NCBI RefSeq assembly: GCF_006716885.1
Contig: NZ_VFPU01000001.1
Coordinates: forward strand, 1 to 64,000
DNA from: Ornithinimicrobium humiphilum
Lineage (GTDB): Bacteria; Actinomycetota; Actinomycetes; Actinomycetales; Dermatophilaceae
Direction of reading: 5' to 3'
DNA length: 64,000 nucleotides
Shown here: one piece after another, positions 25,096 to 33,788 of the stretch
How positions within the stretch are numbered: the first letter of the stretch is position 1
How the letters are laid out: the number at the start of each line of letters is the position of its first letter
The notes under the pieces: model-generated
Databases searched by the model: none
Told to the model about the DNA's origin: nothing
Seen by the model: only the letters and a program-made list of their open reading frames with translations
Position numbers and translations under genes: made by a program

Positions 25096-27285
25096 GTGAG
25101 CCGATCGAAGCCGTCCAGCACGACCCGTCGATCCGCGCGTCGCCGCAGGCAGCAGGGCCGGTGGCGCAAGGTCCTGCTGTGGCTGGCGGGCCTGGCGCTG
25201 GTGGGCGTGATCGCGGTGGTCGCCGCCTTCGCGGTCGCCTACTCGCGCACCGAGATCCCCGCGCCCAACGACTTCGCGGAGGCGCAGAGCTCGATCCTCT
25301 ACTACGCCGACGGCGAGACCGAGCTCGCCCGCTTCACCGGCGGCATCGACCGCGAGTCGGTCACGCTCGACCAGGTGCCCCTGCACGTCCAGCGCGCGGT
25401 GCTCGCCGCCGAGGACCGCTCCTTCTACGAGAACGAGGGCGTCTCGATCACCGGCACCGCCCGCGGGGTATGGCGCACGCTGCGCGGCGAGGGCGTGCAG
25501 AGCGGCTCGACGATCACCCAGCAGTACGTCAAGAACTACTACCTGACCGCCGACCAGACGCTGTCGCGGAAGTTCCGGGAGATCCTCATCTCGGTGAAGA
25601 TCGACAACGAGCTCACCAAGGACCAGATCCTCGAGAACTACCTCAACACGATCTACTTCGGCCGCGGCGCCTACGGCATCCAGACCGCGAGCGAGGCCTA
25701 CTTCCGCAAGGACGTCTCCGAGCTCAGCGAGGGCGAGGGCGCCTTCCTCGCCGCGGTGATGAACGCCCCGTCGCTCTTCGACCCGCACTACGCCGAGGGC
25801 AACCAGGAGCGGGCCGAGCAGCGCTGGTCCTACGTGCTCGACGGCATGGTCCAGTCCGGCTGGCTCGAGCAGGGCGTCCGCGACGGCCTGTCGTTCCCCG
25901 AGGTCGCCGAGGCGGCCCCGTCGAGCGCGGTCCAGGGCGTGGAGGGGTACGTCGCCCAGGAGGTCCGCGCGGACCTGCGCGAGCTCCTGGGGCTGGACGA
26001 CGCGACGATCGACACCGGCGGCCTGCGCGTGACGACGACGATCGTCAAGAAGCACCAGGACGCCGCCAAGGCCGCCGTCGAGGCCTACCGGCCCACGGGC
26101 GAGGGTGCGGACGACATCACCACCGCACTCACCGCCGTGCGGCCCGGCGACGGCGCCATCACCGCCATGTACGGCGGCGACGACTACCAGCAGACCCAGC
26201 TCAACGCCGCCACCGCCGCGCGCGTGCAGGCGGGCTCGCTCTTCAAGCCGATCACGCTCACGGCCGCCGTGGCCGACGGCATCGACACCCTGACGATGCT
26301 CCCCGGCCCCTCGCCGATGACCTACCAGTGGCAGGGCGACCAGATCGACGTGCGCAACTTCCGGGACCTCTCCTTCGGCACCCTGGACCTGCGGGTCGCG
26401 CTGGCGGAGTCGGTCAACACGATCTACGTCACCCTCAACGAGATGATCGGCCCGGAGAAGACCGTGCAGGCCGCGATCGACCTGGGTCTGCCCGAGGACA
26501 CCCCTGGCCTGGGCGCGGACCTCACCAACGTGCTGGGCACCGCCTCCCCGACGCTCGTCGAGATGACCAACGCCTACGCCACGTTGGCGGCCGAGGGCGA
26601 GCGGGCCGAGCCCTACCTCGTGGCGGAGGTGCGCACGGTCTCCGGCGAGACCACCTACGAGGCGCAGCCCGAGACCACCCGCGGGGTCGACCGTGACGTG
26701 GCCGTGGACGTCACCGACGCGATGACCTACGTCATGACCCAGGGCTCGGGCACCGGGGCCGGTGACATCGGCCGCCCCTCGGCCGGCAAGTCCGGCACGA
26801 GCGAGCAGAACGTCTCCGCGTGGTTCGACGGCTTCGTCCCGCAGCTGGCGGCGGGGGTGGTCATGTATAAGGGCGACGGCACCGTGCCGATGCAGGACGT
26901 CGCCGGCCTCGACCAGGTCAGCGGTGGCACCTTCCCCGCCGAGGTGTGGGGCGAGTTCATGCGCCGGGCGATGGAGGGCGAGGAGGTCGTGCCCTTCCCC
27001 GAGCGTGTCGGCGTCGGCGAGATCGTGGCGACGAGCGAGGCACCGGTCGAGACCGAGGTGGTCACCCAGGAGCCGATCGAGACCGAGGAGCCCACCGAGA
27101 CCGAGACCGAGGAGCCCACGGAGACCGAGACCACCGAGCCGGAGCCCACGACGCCCGAGCCGACCACGCCGGAGCCGACGGAGCCGACGGAGCCGACGGA
27201 GACCGACCCCGGCGAGACCGGACCTCCGGCCGACGAGGGCCAGCCCGGGCAGGGCGGTGGCGCACCGCCGGCGCCCACCGGCTGA
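25096..27285 (+). CDS. Class A penicillin-binding protein (transglycosylase/transpeptidase)
   Basis: 729 aa from GTG 25096. Basic cytoplasmic tail, one membrane anchor (~26-49), GT51 transglycosylase with catalytic Glu106 in [14 protein letters not shown] and [14 protein letters not shown] (137-150), then the transpeptidase with S381-L-F-K384, S439-V-N441 and K565-S-G-T568. Both activities look intact: it polymerises lipid II and cross-links the peptides outside the membrane. The last ~70 residues are a Glu/Pro/Thr repeat tail ([19 protein letters not shown]...) ending in a Gly/Pro-rich stretch, as in mycobacterial PonA1-like proteins. It shares an origin-side neighbourhood with ino1, as in other actinobacteria. 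Confidence 0.95.
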   Translation: MSRSKPSSTTRRSARRRRQQGRWRKVLLWLAGLALVGVIAVVAAFAVAYSRTEIPAPNDFAEAQSSILYYADGETELARFTGGIDRESVTLDQVPLHVQRAVLAAEDRSFYENEGVSITGTARGVWRTLRGEGVQSGSTITQQYVKNYYLTADQTLSRKFREILISVKIDNELTKDQILENYLNTIYFGRGAYGIQTASEAYFRKDVSELSEGEGAFLAAVMNAPSLFDPHYAEGNQERAEQRWSYVLDGMVQSGWLEQGVRDGLSFPEVAEAAPSSAVQGVEGYVAQEVRADLRELLGLDDATIDTGGLRVTTTIVKKHQDAAKAAVEAYRPTGEGADDITTALTAVRPGDGAITAMYGGDDYQQTQLNAATAARVQAGSLFKPITLTAAVADGIDTLTMLPGPSPMTYQWQGDQIDVRNFRDLSFGTLDLRVALAESVNTIYVTLNEMIGPEKTVQAAIDLGLPEDTPGLGADLTNVLGTASPTLVEMTNAYATLAAEGERAEPYLVAEVRTVSGETTYEAQPETTRGVDRDVAVDVTDAMTYVMTQGSGTGAGDIGRPSAGKSGTSEQNVSAWFDGFVPQLAAGVVMYKGDGTVPMQDVAGLDQVSGGTFPAEVWGEFMRRAMEGEEVVPFPERVGVGEIVATSEAPVETEVVTQEPIETEEPTETETEEPTETETTEPEPTTPEPTTPEPTEPTEPTETDPGETGPPADEGQPGQGGGAPPAPTG

Positions 27286-27299
27286 CGGTGGACGCCGCC

Positions 27300-27305
27300 T
27301 ACCCT
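27300..27305 (+). promoter_or_regulatory. -10 of a leaderless promoter (TACCCT)
   Basis: TACCCT ends 8 nt before ATG 27314, with no Shine-Dalgarno, in the 28-base gap after the PBP gene. Confidence 0.5.
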
Positions 27306-27313
27306 GGGCTCCC

Positions 27314-28822
27314 ATGAGCGACCCGAGGGAACGGACCCGACGCGACGCCCCGTGGGACGTCCCCTCGTGGTCCGACCCGGTCGCCCGGGCGGCCACCGGC
27401 TTCCTCGGCGGTCCGCTCGGCCGGGCCGCCGTGGTCGGGGGACGCGGGCTCGCCGGCGTGGCCGCGGCGGGGATCCTGCTGGGTGCCCTCGCCCTGGCGC
27501 TCGGCGTCTGGCAGAAGGGCCACTGCCTGATGAAGGGGTGGAGCACCCCCGACCAGTTCTGGCGCGCCTGCTACTCCGACCTCCCCGTCGTGCACGTCAG
27601 CTCCGCGCTGGCCGACCGGCAGCTGCCGTGGACCGGGGGCGCACCGTCGACCCAGCCACCGCTCTCCGGGCTGGCGATGTGGGTGCTCGCCCGGCTCTCG
27701 CCCGACGCGGGGCCGGGCCTCGCGGCCCAGCAGTGGGTCTTCGTGCTCTGGGCCCTGTGCTGCGTCCTCCTGATGGGCGCCGGCGTGCTGGCGGTGGTCG
27801 CCCTGCGGCCCGCGCGGCCCTGGCAGGCCGCGCACCTGGCGCTCAGCCCCGTCGTCGTCACGCTCGGCCTCGTCTCGACGGACCTGCTCGGCGTCACGCT
27901 CACGCTCCTGGCCGTGTGGGCCTGGCGGCGGGAGCGCAGCTGGCCGGCGGGGGTCCTGCTCGGCCTCGCGGCGCTGGTCCGTCCCTTCCCCCTCTTGGTG
28001 CTCCTGGCCATGCTCCTCGTCGCCCGCCGCCGGGCGGCGCTCGGGGAGGCCGACCCGCGCGCGACGGCCCTGCGCGCCGGGCAGCTCTGCGTCGGCACGC
28101 TCCTGGGGGCGCTGGCGGTCGTCGTGCCGCTCCTGCTCGTCGAGCCGCAGTCGCTCACGGCGGCGACCCACTGGTGGCGCGGGGGCATGGTGCCCTCCTA
28201 CGGCGCGCTGCAGATGGTGCCCACCCTGGCGGGCCTGCCCCTGCTGCGGGCCACCTCGACGGCCGTCGCCGTCGCGGGCTGGGTCGCGGCGGTCGGGCTC
28301 GGCGCCTGGCTGGTGCGGCGACCGGGTCGCCGGCCGGGCGAGGCCCAGGTCGCGGCGGCGATGACGGCCGTCGTGGCGCTCAGCGCCCCGTCCCTGTCGG
28401 TCCAGTCGGGCCTGTGGGTGCTGGTCCTCCTGGCGCTGTCGTCCCGCCCCTGGTGGGAGCACCTGCTGTGGGCGCTCGTCGAGACCGTGCACTTCGTCGC
28501 GACCTGGCTGCACATCGCCTTCGCCAGCGACCCCGGTCGGGGGCTGCCGCCGCAGGCCTACGCGATCGTCGTCGTGCTGCGGGCGGCCGCGTGGGCCTGG
28601 ATCCTCTGGCTCGTCGCCGAGGAGCCGGACGACCTCGCCACGACCTCAGGAGCGGCCGAGGCGCTCGCCCTCCAGGAGGGGCGAGCGGGCCGGCTCGGGC
28701 AGCCGGGCGGTCCGCACGACGGGCGCGACGCGCTCCTCGACGAGGTCCCGCAGGGAGTCGACGTAGGTGGCGGACAGGTGGTTGCTGTCGCGCCAGACGA
28801 CGACGCCGCCGACGACCGGTGA
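27314..28822 (+). CDS. Polytopic membrane protein, GT87/DUF2029-like (GT-C type)
   Basis: 502 aa from ATG 27314. About ten hydrophobic segments between residues ~45 and 435, beginning AAAGILLGALALALGVW. Between the first two segments a loop (GWSTPDQFWRACYSDLPVV...STQPPLSGLAM) resembles the extracytoplasmic catalytic loop of GT-C mannosyltransferases such as the GT87 family, which use polyprenyl-phosphate sugars. The membrane part ends at ~440 (AAAWAWILWLVAEEPDD); the remaining ~60 residues are polar and are encoded antisense to the end of the acyltransferase gene (177-base overlap), so the original stop may have been lost. Often found next to the class A PBP in Micrococcales. Confidence 0.7.
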   Translation: MSDPRERTRRDAPWDVPSWSDPVARAATGFLGGPLGRAAVVGGRGLAGVAAAGILLGALALALGVWQKGHCLMKGWSTPDQFWRACYSDLPVVHVSSALADRQLPWTGGAPSTQPPLSGLAMWVLARLSPDAGPGLAAQQWVFVLWALCCVLLMGAGVLAVVALRPARPWQAAHLALSPVVVTLGLVSTDLLGVTLTLLAVWAWRRERSWPAGVLLGLAALVRPFPLLVLLAMLLVARRRAALGEADPRATALRAGQLCVGTLLGALAVVVPLLLVEPQSLTAATHWWRGGMVPSYGALQMVPTLAGLPLLRATSTAVAVAGWVAAVGLGAWLVRRPGRRPGEAQVAAAMTAVVALSAPSLSVQSGLWVLVLLALSSRPWWEHLLWALVETVHFVATWLHIAFASDPGRGLPPQAYAIVVVLRAAAWAWILWLVAEEPDDLATTSGAAEALALQEGRAGRLGQPGGPHDGRDALLDEVPQGVDVGGGQVVAVAPDDDAADDR

Positions 28823-31030
28823 GCAGGTGGCGGCCGGGCACACGGCGTCGTTGAGGTCGACGACCGGCAGCGTGGGCCGCAGCGCGACGAGCTCGTCCTG
28901 ACCGGTGCCGGCGCGCTCGAGCGCGTCGGCGCGCGGGAAGGCGCACTCGGCGACGTGGTCGGAGTTGCTGACCAGGCACTCGGGCACGTCGAAGGGCGGG
29001 CGGGGGACGTCGCGGATGATCGCGGGCACGATGCCCGCACGCCGCAGCTCGTCGACCCGCTCCGCCATCGCCGAGGCGAGGTCGGCGGGCTCCACCCGGC
29101 CGTAGGAAGCGGAGGAGAGCAGCACCACGTCGGGGTCGAGCTCCACGAGCCGGGGACCGAGGTCCTCCTGGTAGGCGCGGCACTGGGCGTAGCCGTCGGG
29201 CTGCCCCTCGCGCGGCAGGTCCATCCCGGGCGCCGGCGGGCAGGACGACTTGGCGAGGACCAGGACCCGCCAGCCCCGGTCCCGGCCGATCTTGTCGAGC
29301 GCCGTGACCCACATGGCCGCGTGGCTGTCGCCGGACAGGGCGACGGTCACGGTGCCGTCGGGGTCCCCTGCCTCGCACACCCCGACCTGGGAGCCGGTGA
29401 TGCCGACGAAGCAGCCCTCGGGCTGGAGCACCGGCAGGTCGTCACGCACCTGCTCCAGGGGTATGGCGAGCGTGCCGAGCCGGTCCGGGATCTGCGGCTG
29501 CGGCAGGCGCTGGCCGCCGGAGCCGAGGGAGGAGCCGCTGTCGACCCCGACGTGGCCCGAGGCGGTGCCGGTCCCGGCCCCGCTGCCCAGCCCGGCCCCC
29601 TCGTCGGAGCCGGCACCGCCGGCGGCCAGGGTGCCGGCCCCGACGGGGGCCCGCAGCTCCTCCACGACGGCCGGGGTGCGCCAGGCGACCGGGCCGCTGG
29701 TGCCGGTGCCGGGCGCGACGGTCATCAGGAGGATGCCCGCGAGGACGCCCGCGAGGGTGCAGTTGAGCCCGAGCCGCAGCGTGCGCTGCGTGACGACGCC
29801 CTGCGGCAGCCGGCTCGCGAGCTGGCGCCCGCGGACGCGGACCGGTTCTTCGACGTAGCGGAACGACAGCCATGCGGGGACCACCGAGACCAGGACGGCC
29901 AGCAGCCCCCAGTGCACGGGCAGGTGCTGCGGTCCGCCCGAGCCGACGTGCGCCAGCGAGGCCGCGGCGGCGACGAAGGGCCAGTGCCACAGGTAGAGGC
30001 TGTAGCTGATGCGGCCCGTCCACTGCAGCACGCCCGCCCGCAGGACCAGGTCCGGGCCGAGACCGCCCGCGGCGAAGCCGGAGACGATGACCAGCGCGGT
30101 GCCGACGGTCGGCAGCAGGGCGGCCGTGCCCGGGAAGGGTGTGGCGGAGTCGATGACGAAGAGCGCCGTGACGATCATGGCCAGACCGACCCAGCCCAGG
30201 GCGGCCGCGAGCGCCCGGGGCAGCCGCGGCCAGCTGCGCGCACCGAGGGCGACGACGGCGCCGAGCATGAGCTCGTGCACCCGGGTGGGGGTGACGAAGT
30301 AGGCCTGGGCGGCGTTGTGCCCGGTCCACCACCACGACAGGCCCAGGGAGGCGACGAGGATGGCCAGGGTGATGCCCCAGGACCAGCCGACGAAGACCTT
30401 GGCCCGACCTCGGGCCAGGAGCAGCACGAGCAGGAGCAGGATCGGCCAGAGCACGTAGAACTGCTCCTCGACCGAGAGCGACCAGTAGTGCTGGACCGGC
30501 GAGGGTGCGCGGTCGAGGTCGAGGTAGTCGACGGACCGCTGCGACAGGCGCCAGTTGACGACGTAGCCGGCGGAGGCCAGCAGGTCGCCGCCGATCTCGC
30601 CCCACCGGGTGCGTGGGATCAGCGCGACCGTGAGCAGCGCCGTGCCGAGCAGCGCCGTGAGCGCGGCCGGCAGCAGCCGTCGGGCACGCCGGGCGTAGAA
30701 GCGGCCCAGGTCGATCCGGCCCCGGGCGCGGGCCTCCTCGAGCAGCAGGGCGGTCATGAGGAAGCCGCTGACCACGAAGAAGACGTCGACCCCGACGAAC
30801 CCGCCCGGCAGGAGCGGCACGCCCGCGTGCCAGAGCATGACGCCGACGACGGCGATGGCGCGCATGCCCTCGATGTCGGAGCGGAAGTCGCGCGGGACGG
30901 GCGGGACCTTGAGGGCGTGCCGGGCCGCCTGCATCGCCTTGAGGCGGGCGCGGGTCAGCGGCACCTCGCCGGAGCGGGACGCGCGGGTCTCCGGCACGTG
31001 GCCGGCGGGGGTGGTGGGGACCTCGCTCAT
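28646..31030 (-). CDS. Acyltransferase-3 / SGNH-hydrolase fusion (OafA type)
   Basis: 794 aa from ATG 31030 (ATGA overlap with the upstream stop). Residues ~55-455: acyltransferase-3 membrane domain of about ten helices, with FRSDIEGMRAIAVVGVMLWHAG (catalytic His), GFVGVDVFFVVSGFLMT and YWSLSVEEQFYVLWP. A Gly/Ser-rich linker (~480-520) leads to an extracytoplasmic SGNH domain with GDSHA (~568) and DSNH (~749-752), the Ser and Asp-His catalytic residues. Such proteins O-acetylate or otherwise acylate cell-wall polysaccharide or peptidoglycan outside the membrane. A broken relative lies at 1-166. Lies between the GT87-like gene and the Wzz-like gene. Confidence 0.9.
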   Translation of the reverse strand: MSEVPTTPAGHVPETRASRSGEVPLTRARLKAMQAARHALKVPPVPRDFRSDIEGMRAIAVVGVMLWHAGVPLLPGGFVGVDVFFVVSGFLMTALLLEEARARGRIDLGRFYARRARRLLPAALTALLGTALLTVALIPRTRWGEIGGDLLASAGYVVNWRLSQRSVDYLDLDRAPSPVQHYWSLSVEEQFYVLWPILLLLVLLLARGRAKVFVGWSWGITLAILVASLGLSWWWTGHNAAQAYFVTPTRVHELMLGAVVALGARSWPRLPRALAAALGWVGLAMIVTALFVIDSATPFPGTAALLPTVGTALVIVSGFAAGGLGPDLVLRAGVLQWTGRISYSLYLWHWPFVAAAASLAHVGSGGPQHLPVHWGLLAVLVSVVPAWLSFRYVEEPVRVRGRQLASRLPQGVVTQRTLRLGLNCTLAGVLAGILLMTVAPGTGTSGPVAWRTPAVVEELRAPVGAGTLAAGGAGSDEGAGLGSGAGTGTASGHVGVDSGSSLGSGGQRLPQPQIPDRLGTLAIPLEQVRDDLPVLQPEGCFVGITGSQVGVCEAGDPDGTVTVALSGDSHAAMWVTALDKIGRDRGWRVLVLAKSSCPPAPGMDLPREGQPDGYAQCRAYQEDLGPRLVELDPDVVLLSSASYGRVEPADLASAMAERVDELRRAGIVPAIIRDVPRPPFDVPECLVSNSDHVAECAFPRADALERAGTGQDELVALRPTLPVVDLNDAVCPAATCSPVVGGVVVWRDSNHLSATYVDSLRDLVEERVAPVVRTARLPEPARSPLLEGERLGRS

Positions 31031-31728
31031 GCCGCCTCCGCCGGGAGCAGTCCGGGGGACCCCAGGTCGCGCCGCCGTTCGACGGCCAGGGCCAGCAGCA
31101 GCGCGGTGCCGCCGGCGGCGGCCCAGGGCCACCAGGTGCCGATGCCGGTGGGCCGGGTCGGGACGACGGCGGCGTCGGAGAGCGTGAGGTCGCCGTCGCC
31201 CTCCACCACGAGCGCTGCCGCGGTGTCGGCGGCGAGCGCCGCCAGGCGGGGGTCGGGCGCCGAGGCGATGACGACGACCTGGGTGTCGGCGGGGCGCTCG
31301 ACGGTCAGGGCCACGTCGCCCCGCAGGTGCGGCTCGAGCTCGACCTCGTCCTCGACGTTGCCGACGACGTCGGTGCGCGTGAGGGCCACCGCGGCCTGCG
31401 CGGCCGCCGGGGCCGTCGCGGCCGTCACGGTGCTGCGCGCCTCGTAGGTCGCGGGGCGCACCAGGCCCACCACGCCGACGACGACGAGGAGCAGCAGCAC
31501 GAAGGTGGTCCAGGGCAGGGCCAGCAGCCGCTGGCCGGGCGAGAGGGTGGCGGCCCGGCGGCCGCGACTTCTGCGGCGCCGGGAGCGGGCCGTGCGCCGC
31601 TCGCGACGGGCCTCCTCGCGGAGGGCGGCCTTGGCCGCACGTCGCGGGGACTCGGACGGGATGCGGGAACGGCGGGAGGGGTCGGACGGGGTGTAGGCGG
31701 TGGCGCCCGCGGAGCGATGCCTACCCAT
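31027..31728 (-). CDS. Two-TM Wzz-like membrane protein
   Basis: 233 aa from ATG 31728, 8 bases inside the end of cca. Very basic N-terminus (~1-70), a helix at ~72-92 (WTTFVLLLLVVVGVVGLV), an extracytoplasmic domain with YEARSTVTA, VALTVERPADTQVVVIAS and DPRLAALAADTAAAL, and a second helix at ~196-215. The layout and the conserved Tyr-x-(A/S) strand after the first helix match polysaccharide co-polymerases (Wzz/CapA family), which set chain length; the sequence is divergent and short. No tyrosine-kinase partner is present nearby. Operon with the acyltransferase. Confidence 0.6.
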   Translation of the reverse strand: MGRHRSAGATAYTPSDPSRRSRIPSESPRRAAKAALREEARRERRTARSRRRRSRGRRAATLSPGQRLLALPWTTFVLLLLVVVGVVGLVRPATYEARSTVTAATAPAAAQAAVALTRTDVVGNVEDEVELEPHLRGDVALTVERPADTQVVVIASAPDPRLAALAADTAAALVVEGDGDLTLSDAAVVPTRPTGIGTWWPWAAAGGTALLLALAVERRRDLGSPGLLPAEAA

Positions 31729-33220
31729 GCCCCGACTCCGGCTGGGTCGCCCACCAGCGCTCGAGCTCGCGGCGGGCCCCCTCCTCCCCGAGCGGTCCCT
31801 GGTCGAGGCGCACGGCCAGGAGGTGCTTGTAGGCCCGTCCGAGGACGGGACCCGGGGAGATCCCCAGGATCTCCCCGATCTGATGGCCGTCCAGCTCCGG
31901 GCGCACCGCCCGCAGCTCCTCCTCCTGACGGAGCCGCGCGATGCGCTCCTCCAGGTGGTCGTAGCTGGCGGCGAGCCGCGCGGCCTTGCGCCGGTTGCGC
32001 GTGGTGCTGTCGGAACGGGTGAGCTTGTGCAGGCGGCCCAGGAGCGGGCCGGCGTCCGTGACGTAGCGGCGGACGGCGGAGTCGGTCCACTCCCCGCTGC
32101 CGTAGCCGTGGAAGCGCAGGTGCAGCTCGACGAGCCGGGAGACGTCGCGGACGGTCTCCTTGTCGAAGCGCAGTGCCCGCAGGCGCGCGCGGGTGAGCTT
32201 GGCGCCCACGATCTCGTGGTGGTGGAAGCTCACGCCGCCACCGGGCTCGAAGCGCCGGGTGGCGGGCTTGCCGATGTCGTGCAGCAGGGCCGCCAGACGC
32301 AGCACCAGGTCGGGACCCGGCACGCGGTCGGCCGCGGCGTCCTCGTCGATCTCCTCGTCGGGGTCGAGCGGCCCGTCCTCGAGCGCGATGGCCTGCTCGA
32401 GCACGGTGAGGGTGTGCTCGTAGACGTCCTTGTGGCGGTGGTGCTCGTCGACCTCGAGACGGAGGGCCGGCAGCTCGGGCAGCACGTGGTCGGCCAGGCC
32501 GGTGTCGACGAGGACCTCGAGGCCGGCCCGCGGGTCGGGCCCCAGCAGCAGCTTGACCAGCTCGTCGCGCACCCGCTCAGCGGAGACGATCGAGATGCGC
32601 GAGGCCATGTCCGTCATCGCCGCGAGCACCTCGGGGGCGGGCCGCAGGCCGATCTGCGAGGCGAAGCGCGCCGCCCGCATCATGCGCAGCGGGTCGTCGC
32701 TGAAGGAGACCTCCGGGGTGTGCGGTGTGCGCAGCATCCGCTCGGCGAGGTCGCGCAGGCCGTCGTGGGGGTCGACGAAGGTCAGCTCCGGCAGCTGCAG
32801 CGCCATGGCGTTGACCGTGAAGTCACGGCGCACGAGGTCGTCGGCGAGGTTGTCGCCGAAGGCCACGACCGGCTTGCGGGAGTCGGGGTCGTAGGCGTCC
32901 GCGCGGTAGGTCGTGATCTCCACCGTCACCTCACCCCGGCGGGCCCCGATGGTGCCGAAGGCGCGACCCACGTCCCAGGTCGTGTCCGCCCACCCGGCGA
33001 GGACCTGCTCGATCTCCTCCGGGCGTGCGGAGGTGGTGAAGTCGAGGTCCGGCGAGGTGCGCCCCAGGAAGGCGTCGCGGACCGGCCCGCCCACCAGGGC
33101 GATCTCGTGCCCGGCGTCGGCGAACAGCCTCCCGATGTCGGAGAGGAGGGGCAGCGTCGGACGGAGGTGACGGAGGGCCCGGACGAGGAGCTCGCCGTCA
33201 GCCGTGGTGGAGGTGGACAT
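31721..33220 (-). CDS. cca: CCA tRNA nucleotidyltransferase
   Basis: 499 aa from ATG 33220; a TACCCT hexamer 9 nt upstream supports this start over the longer frame to 33271. Class II nucleotidyltransferase head: ALVGGPVRDAFLGRTSPDLDF with GG and DxD motifs, RRDFTVNAMAL (template-binding), PLRMMRAARFASQIG; a C-terminal HD domain (HRHKDVYEHTLTVL, LLHDIGKPATR, HHHEIVGA) of the kind found in actinobacterial enzymes. Adds or repairs the 3' CCA of tRNAs. Equivalent of M. tuberculosis PcnA (Rv3907c) in the same divergent arrangement with a Nudix gene. Confidence 0.95.
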   Translation of the reverse strand: MSTSTTADGELLVRALRHLRPTLPLLSDIGRLFADAGHEIALVGGPVRDAFLGRTSPDLDFTTSARPEEIEQVLAGWADTTWDVGRAFGTIGARRGEVTVEITTYRADAYDPDSRKPVVAFGDNLADDLVRRDFTVNAMALQLPELTFVDPHDGLRDLAERMLRTPHTPEVSFSDDPLRMMRAARFASQIGLRPAPEVLAAMTDMASRISIVSAERVRDELVKLLLGPDPRAGLEVLVDTGLADHVLPELPALRLEVDEHHRHKDVYEHTLTVLEQAIALEDGPLDPDEEIDEDAAADRVPGPDLVLRLAALLHDIGKPATRRFEPGGGVSFHHHEIVGAKLTRARLRALRFDKETVRDVSRLVELHLRFHGYGSGEWTDSAVRRYVTDAGPLLGRLHKLTRSDSTTRNRRKAARLAASYDHLEERIARLRQEEELRAVRPELDGHQIGEILGISPGPVLGRAYKHLLAVRLDQGPLGEEGARRELERWWATQPESGHG

Positions 33221-33229
33221 ATCGCACCA

Positions 33230-33235
33230 AGGGTA
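33230..33235 (-). promoter_or_regulatory. -10 of the cca promoter (TACCCT)
   Basis: Minus-strand TACCCT ends 9 nt before ATG 33220. With the TACAGT of the opposite strand at 33288-33293 it makes a compact divergent promoter region of 79 bases. Confidence 0.5.
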
Positions 33236-33287
33236 GGGGACGCGCCTGGGGGGTCGCTGATCCCTGGGCACTCCAGGCTGGACTCGT

Positions 33288-33293
33288 TACAGT
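33288..33293 (+). promoter_or_regulatory. -10 of a leaderless promoter (TACAGT) for the Nudix-DUF6049-murJ operon
   Basis: TACAGT ends 6 nt before ATG 33300; there is no ribosome-binding site. Probably starts the run Nudix, DUF6049, murJ, sigM, which is tightly spaced. Confidence 0.55.
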
Positions 33294-33299
33294 GTTGGG

Positions 33300-33782
33300 A
33301 TGACCACCGCCTCCCGACCCCAGCCGTCCACGCGACGGCTGCCGTCGGTGAGCGAGACCTCCGCGGGAGGCGTCGTGATCGACGTCCAGGACGGTCGGGC
33401 CCGGATCGCGATCATCGCCCGCCGCAACCGCTCCGGCAAGATCGAGTGGTGCCTGCCCAAGGGTCACGTCGAGCCGGGCGAGACCCTCGTGCAGACCGCC
33501 GAGCGGGAGGTCGCGGAGGAGACCGGCATCGAGGGCCGGGTCCTCATCACCCTCGGCACGATCGAGTACTGGTTCACGACCCCCTCGCACCGCATCCACA
33601 AGATGGTCCACCACTACCTGCTCGAGGCGACGGGCGGTGACCTCACCGTCGAGAACGACCCCGACCAGGAGGCCATCGACGCCATCTGGGTCCCCCTCGA
33701 CGAGGTGCACCGCAAGCTCACCTTCCCCAACGAGCGTCGCATCGCGCGTGAGGCGTGGATGCGCCTGACCCGGAGCGCCTGA
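33300..33782 (+). CDS. NUDIX hydrolase (MutT4-like)
   Basis: 160 aa from ATG 33300. Complete Nudix box (consensus GX5EX7REUXEEXGU): GHVEPGETLVQTAEREVAEE continuing TGIEG, about residues 58-82, with all the metal-binding Glu residues. The N-terminus ETSAGGVVID and the WCLPKG before the box are typical of the MutT4/Rv3908 group beside the CCA-adding enzyme. Hydrolyses a nucleoside diphosphate derivative; real substrate unknown. Six bases separate it from the DUF6049 gene, so they are co-transcribed. Confidence 0.93.
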   Translation: MTTASRPQPSTRRLPSVSETSAGGVVIDVQDGRARIAIIARRNRSGKIEWCLPKGHVEPGETLVQTAEREVAEETGIEGRVLITLGTIEYWFTTPSHRIHKMVHHYLLEATGGDLTVENDPDQEAIDAIWVPLDEVHRKLTFPNERRIAREAWMRLTRSA

Positions 33783-33788
33783 CACCTC

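Noticed and set aside
27040..27230. Repetitive DNA that could be a CRISPR or tandem repeat array
   Set aside because: It codes for the Glu/Pro/Thr tail of the PBP; units are irregular multiples of three bases and there are no unique spacers.
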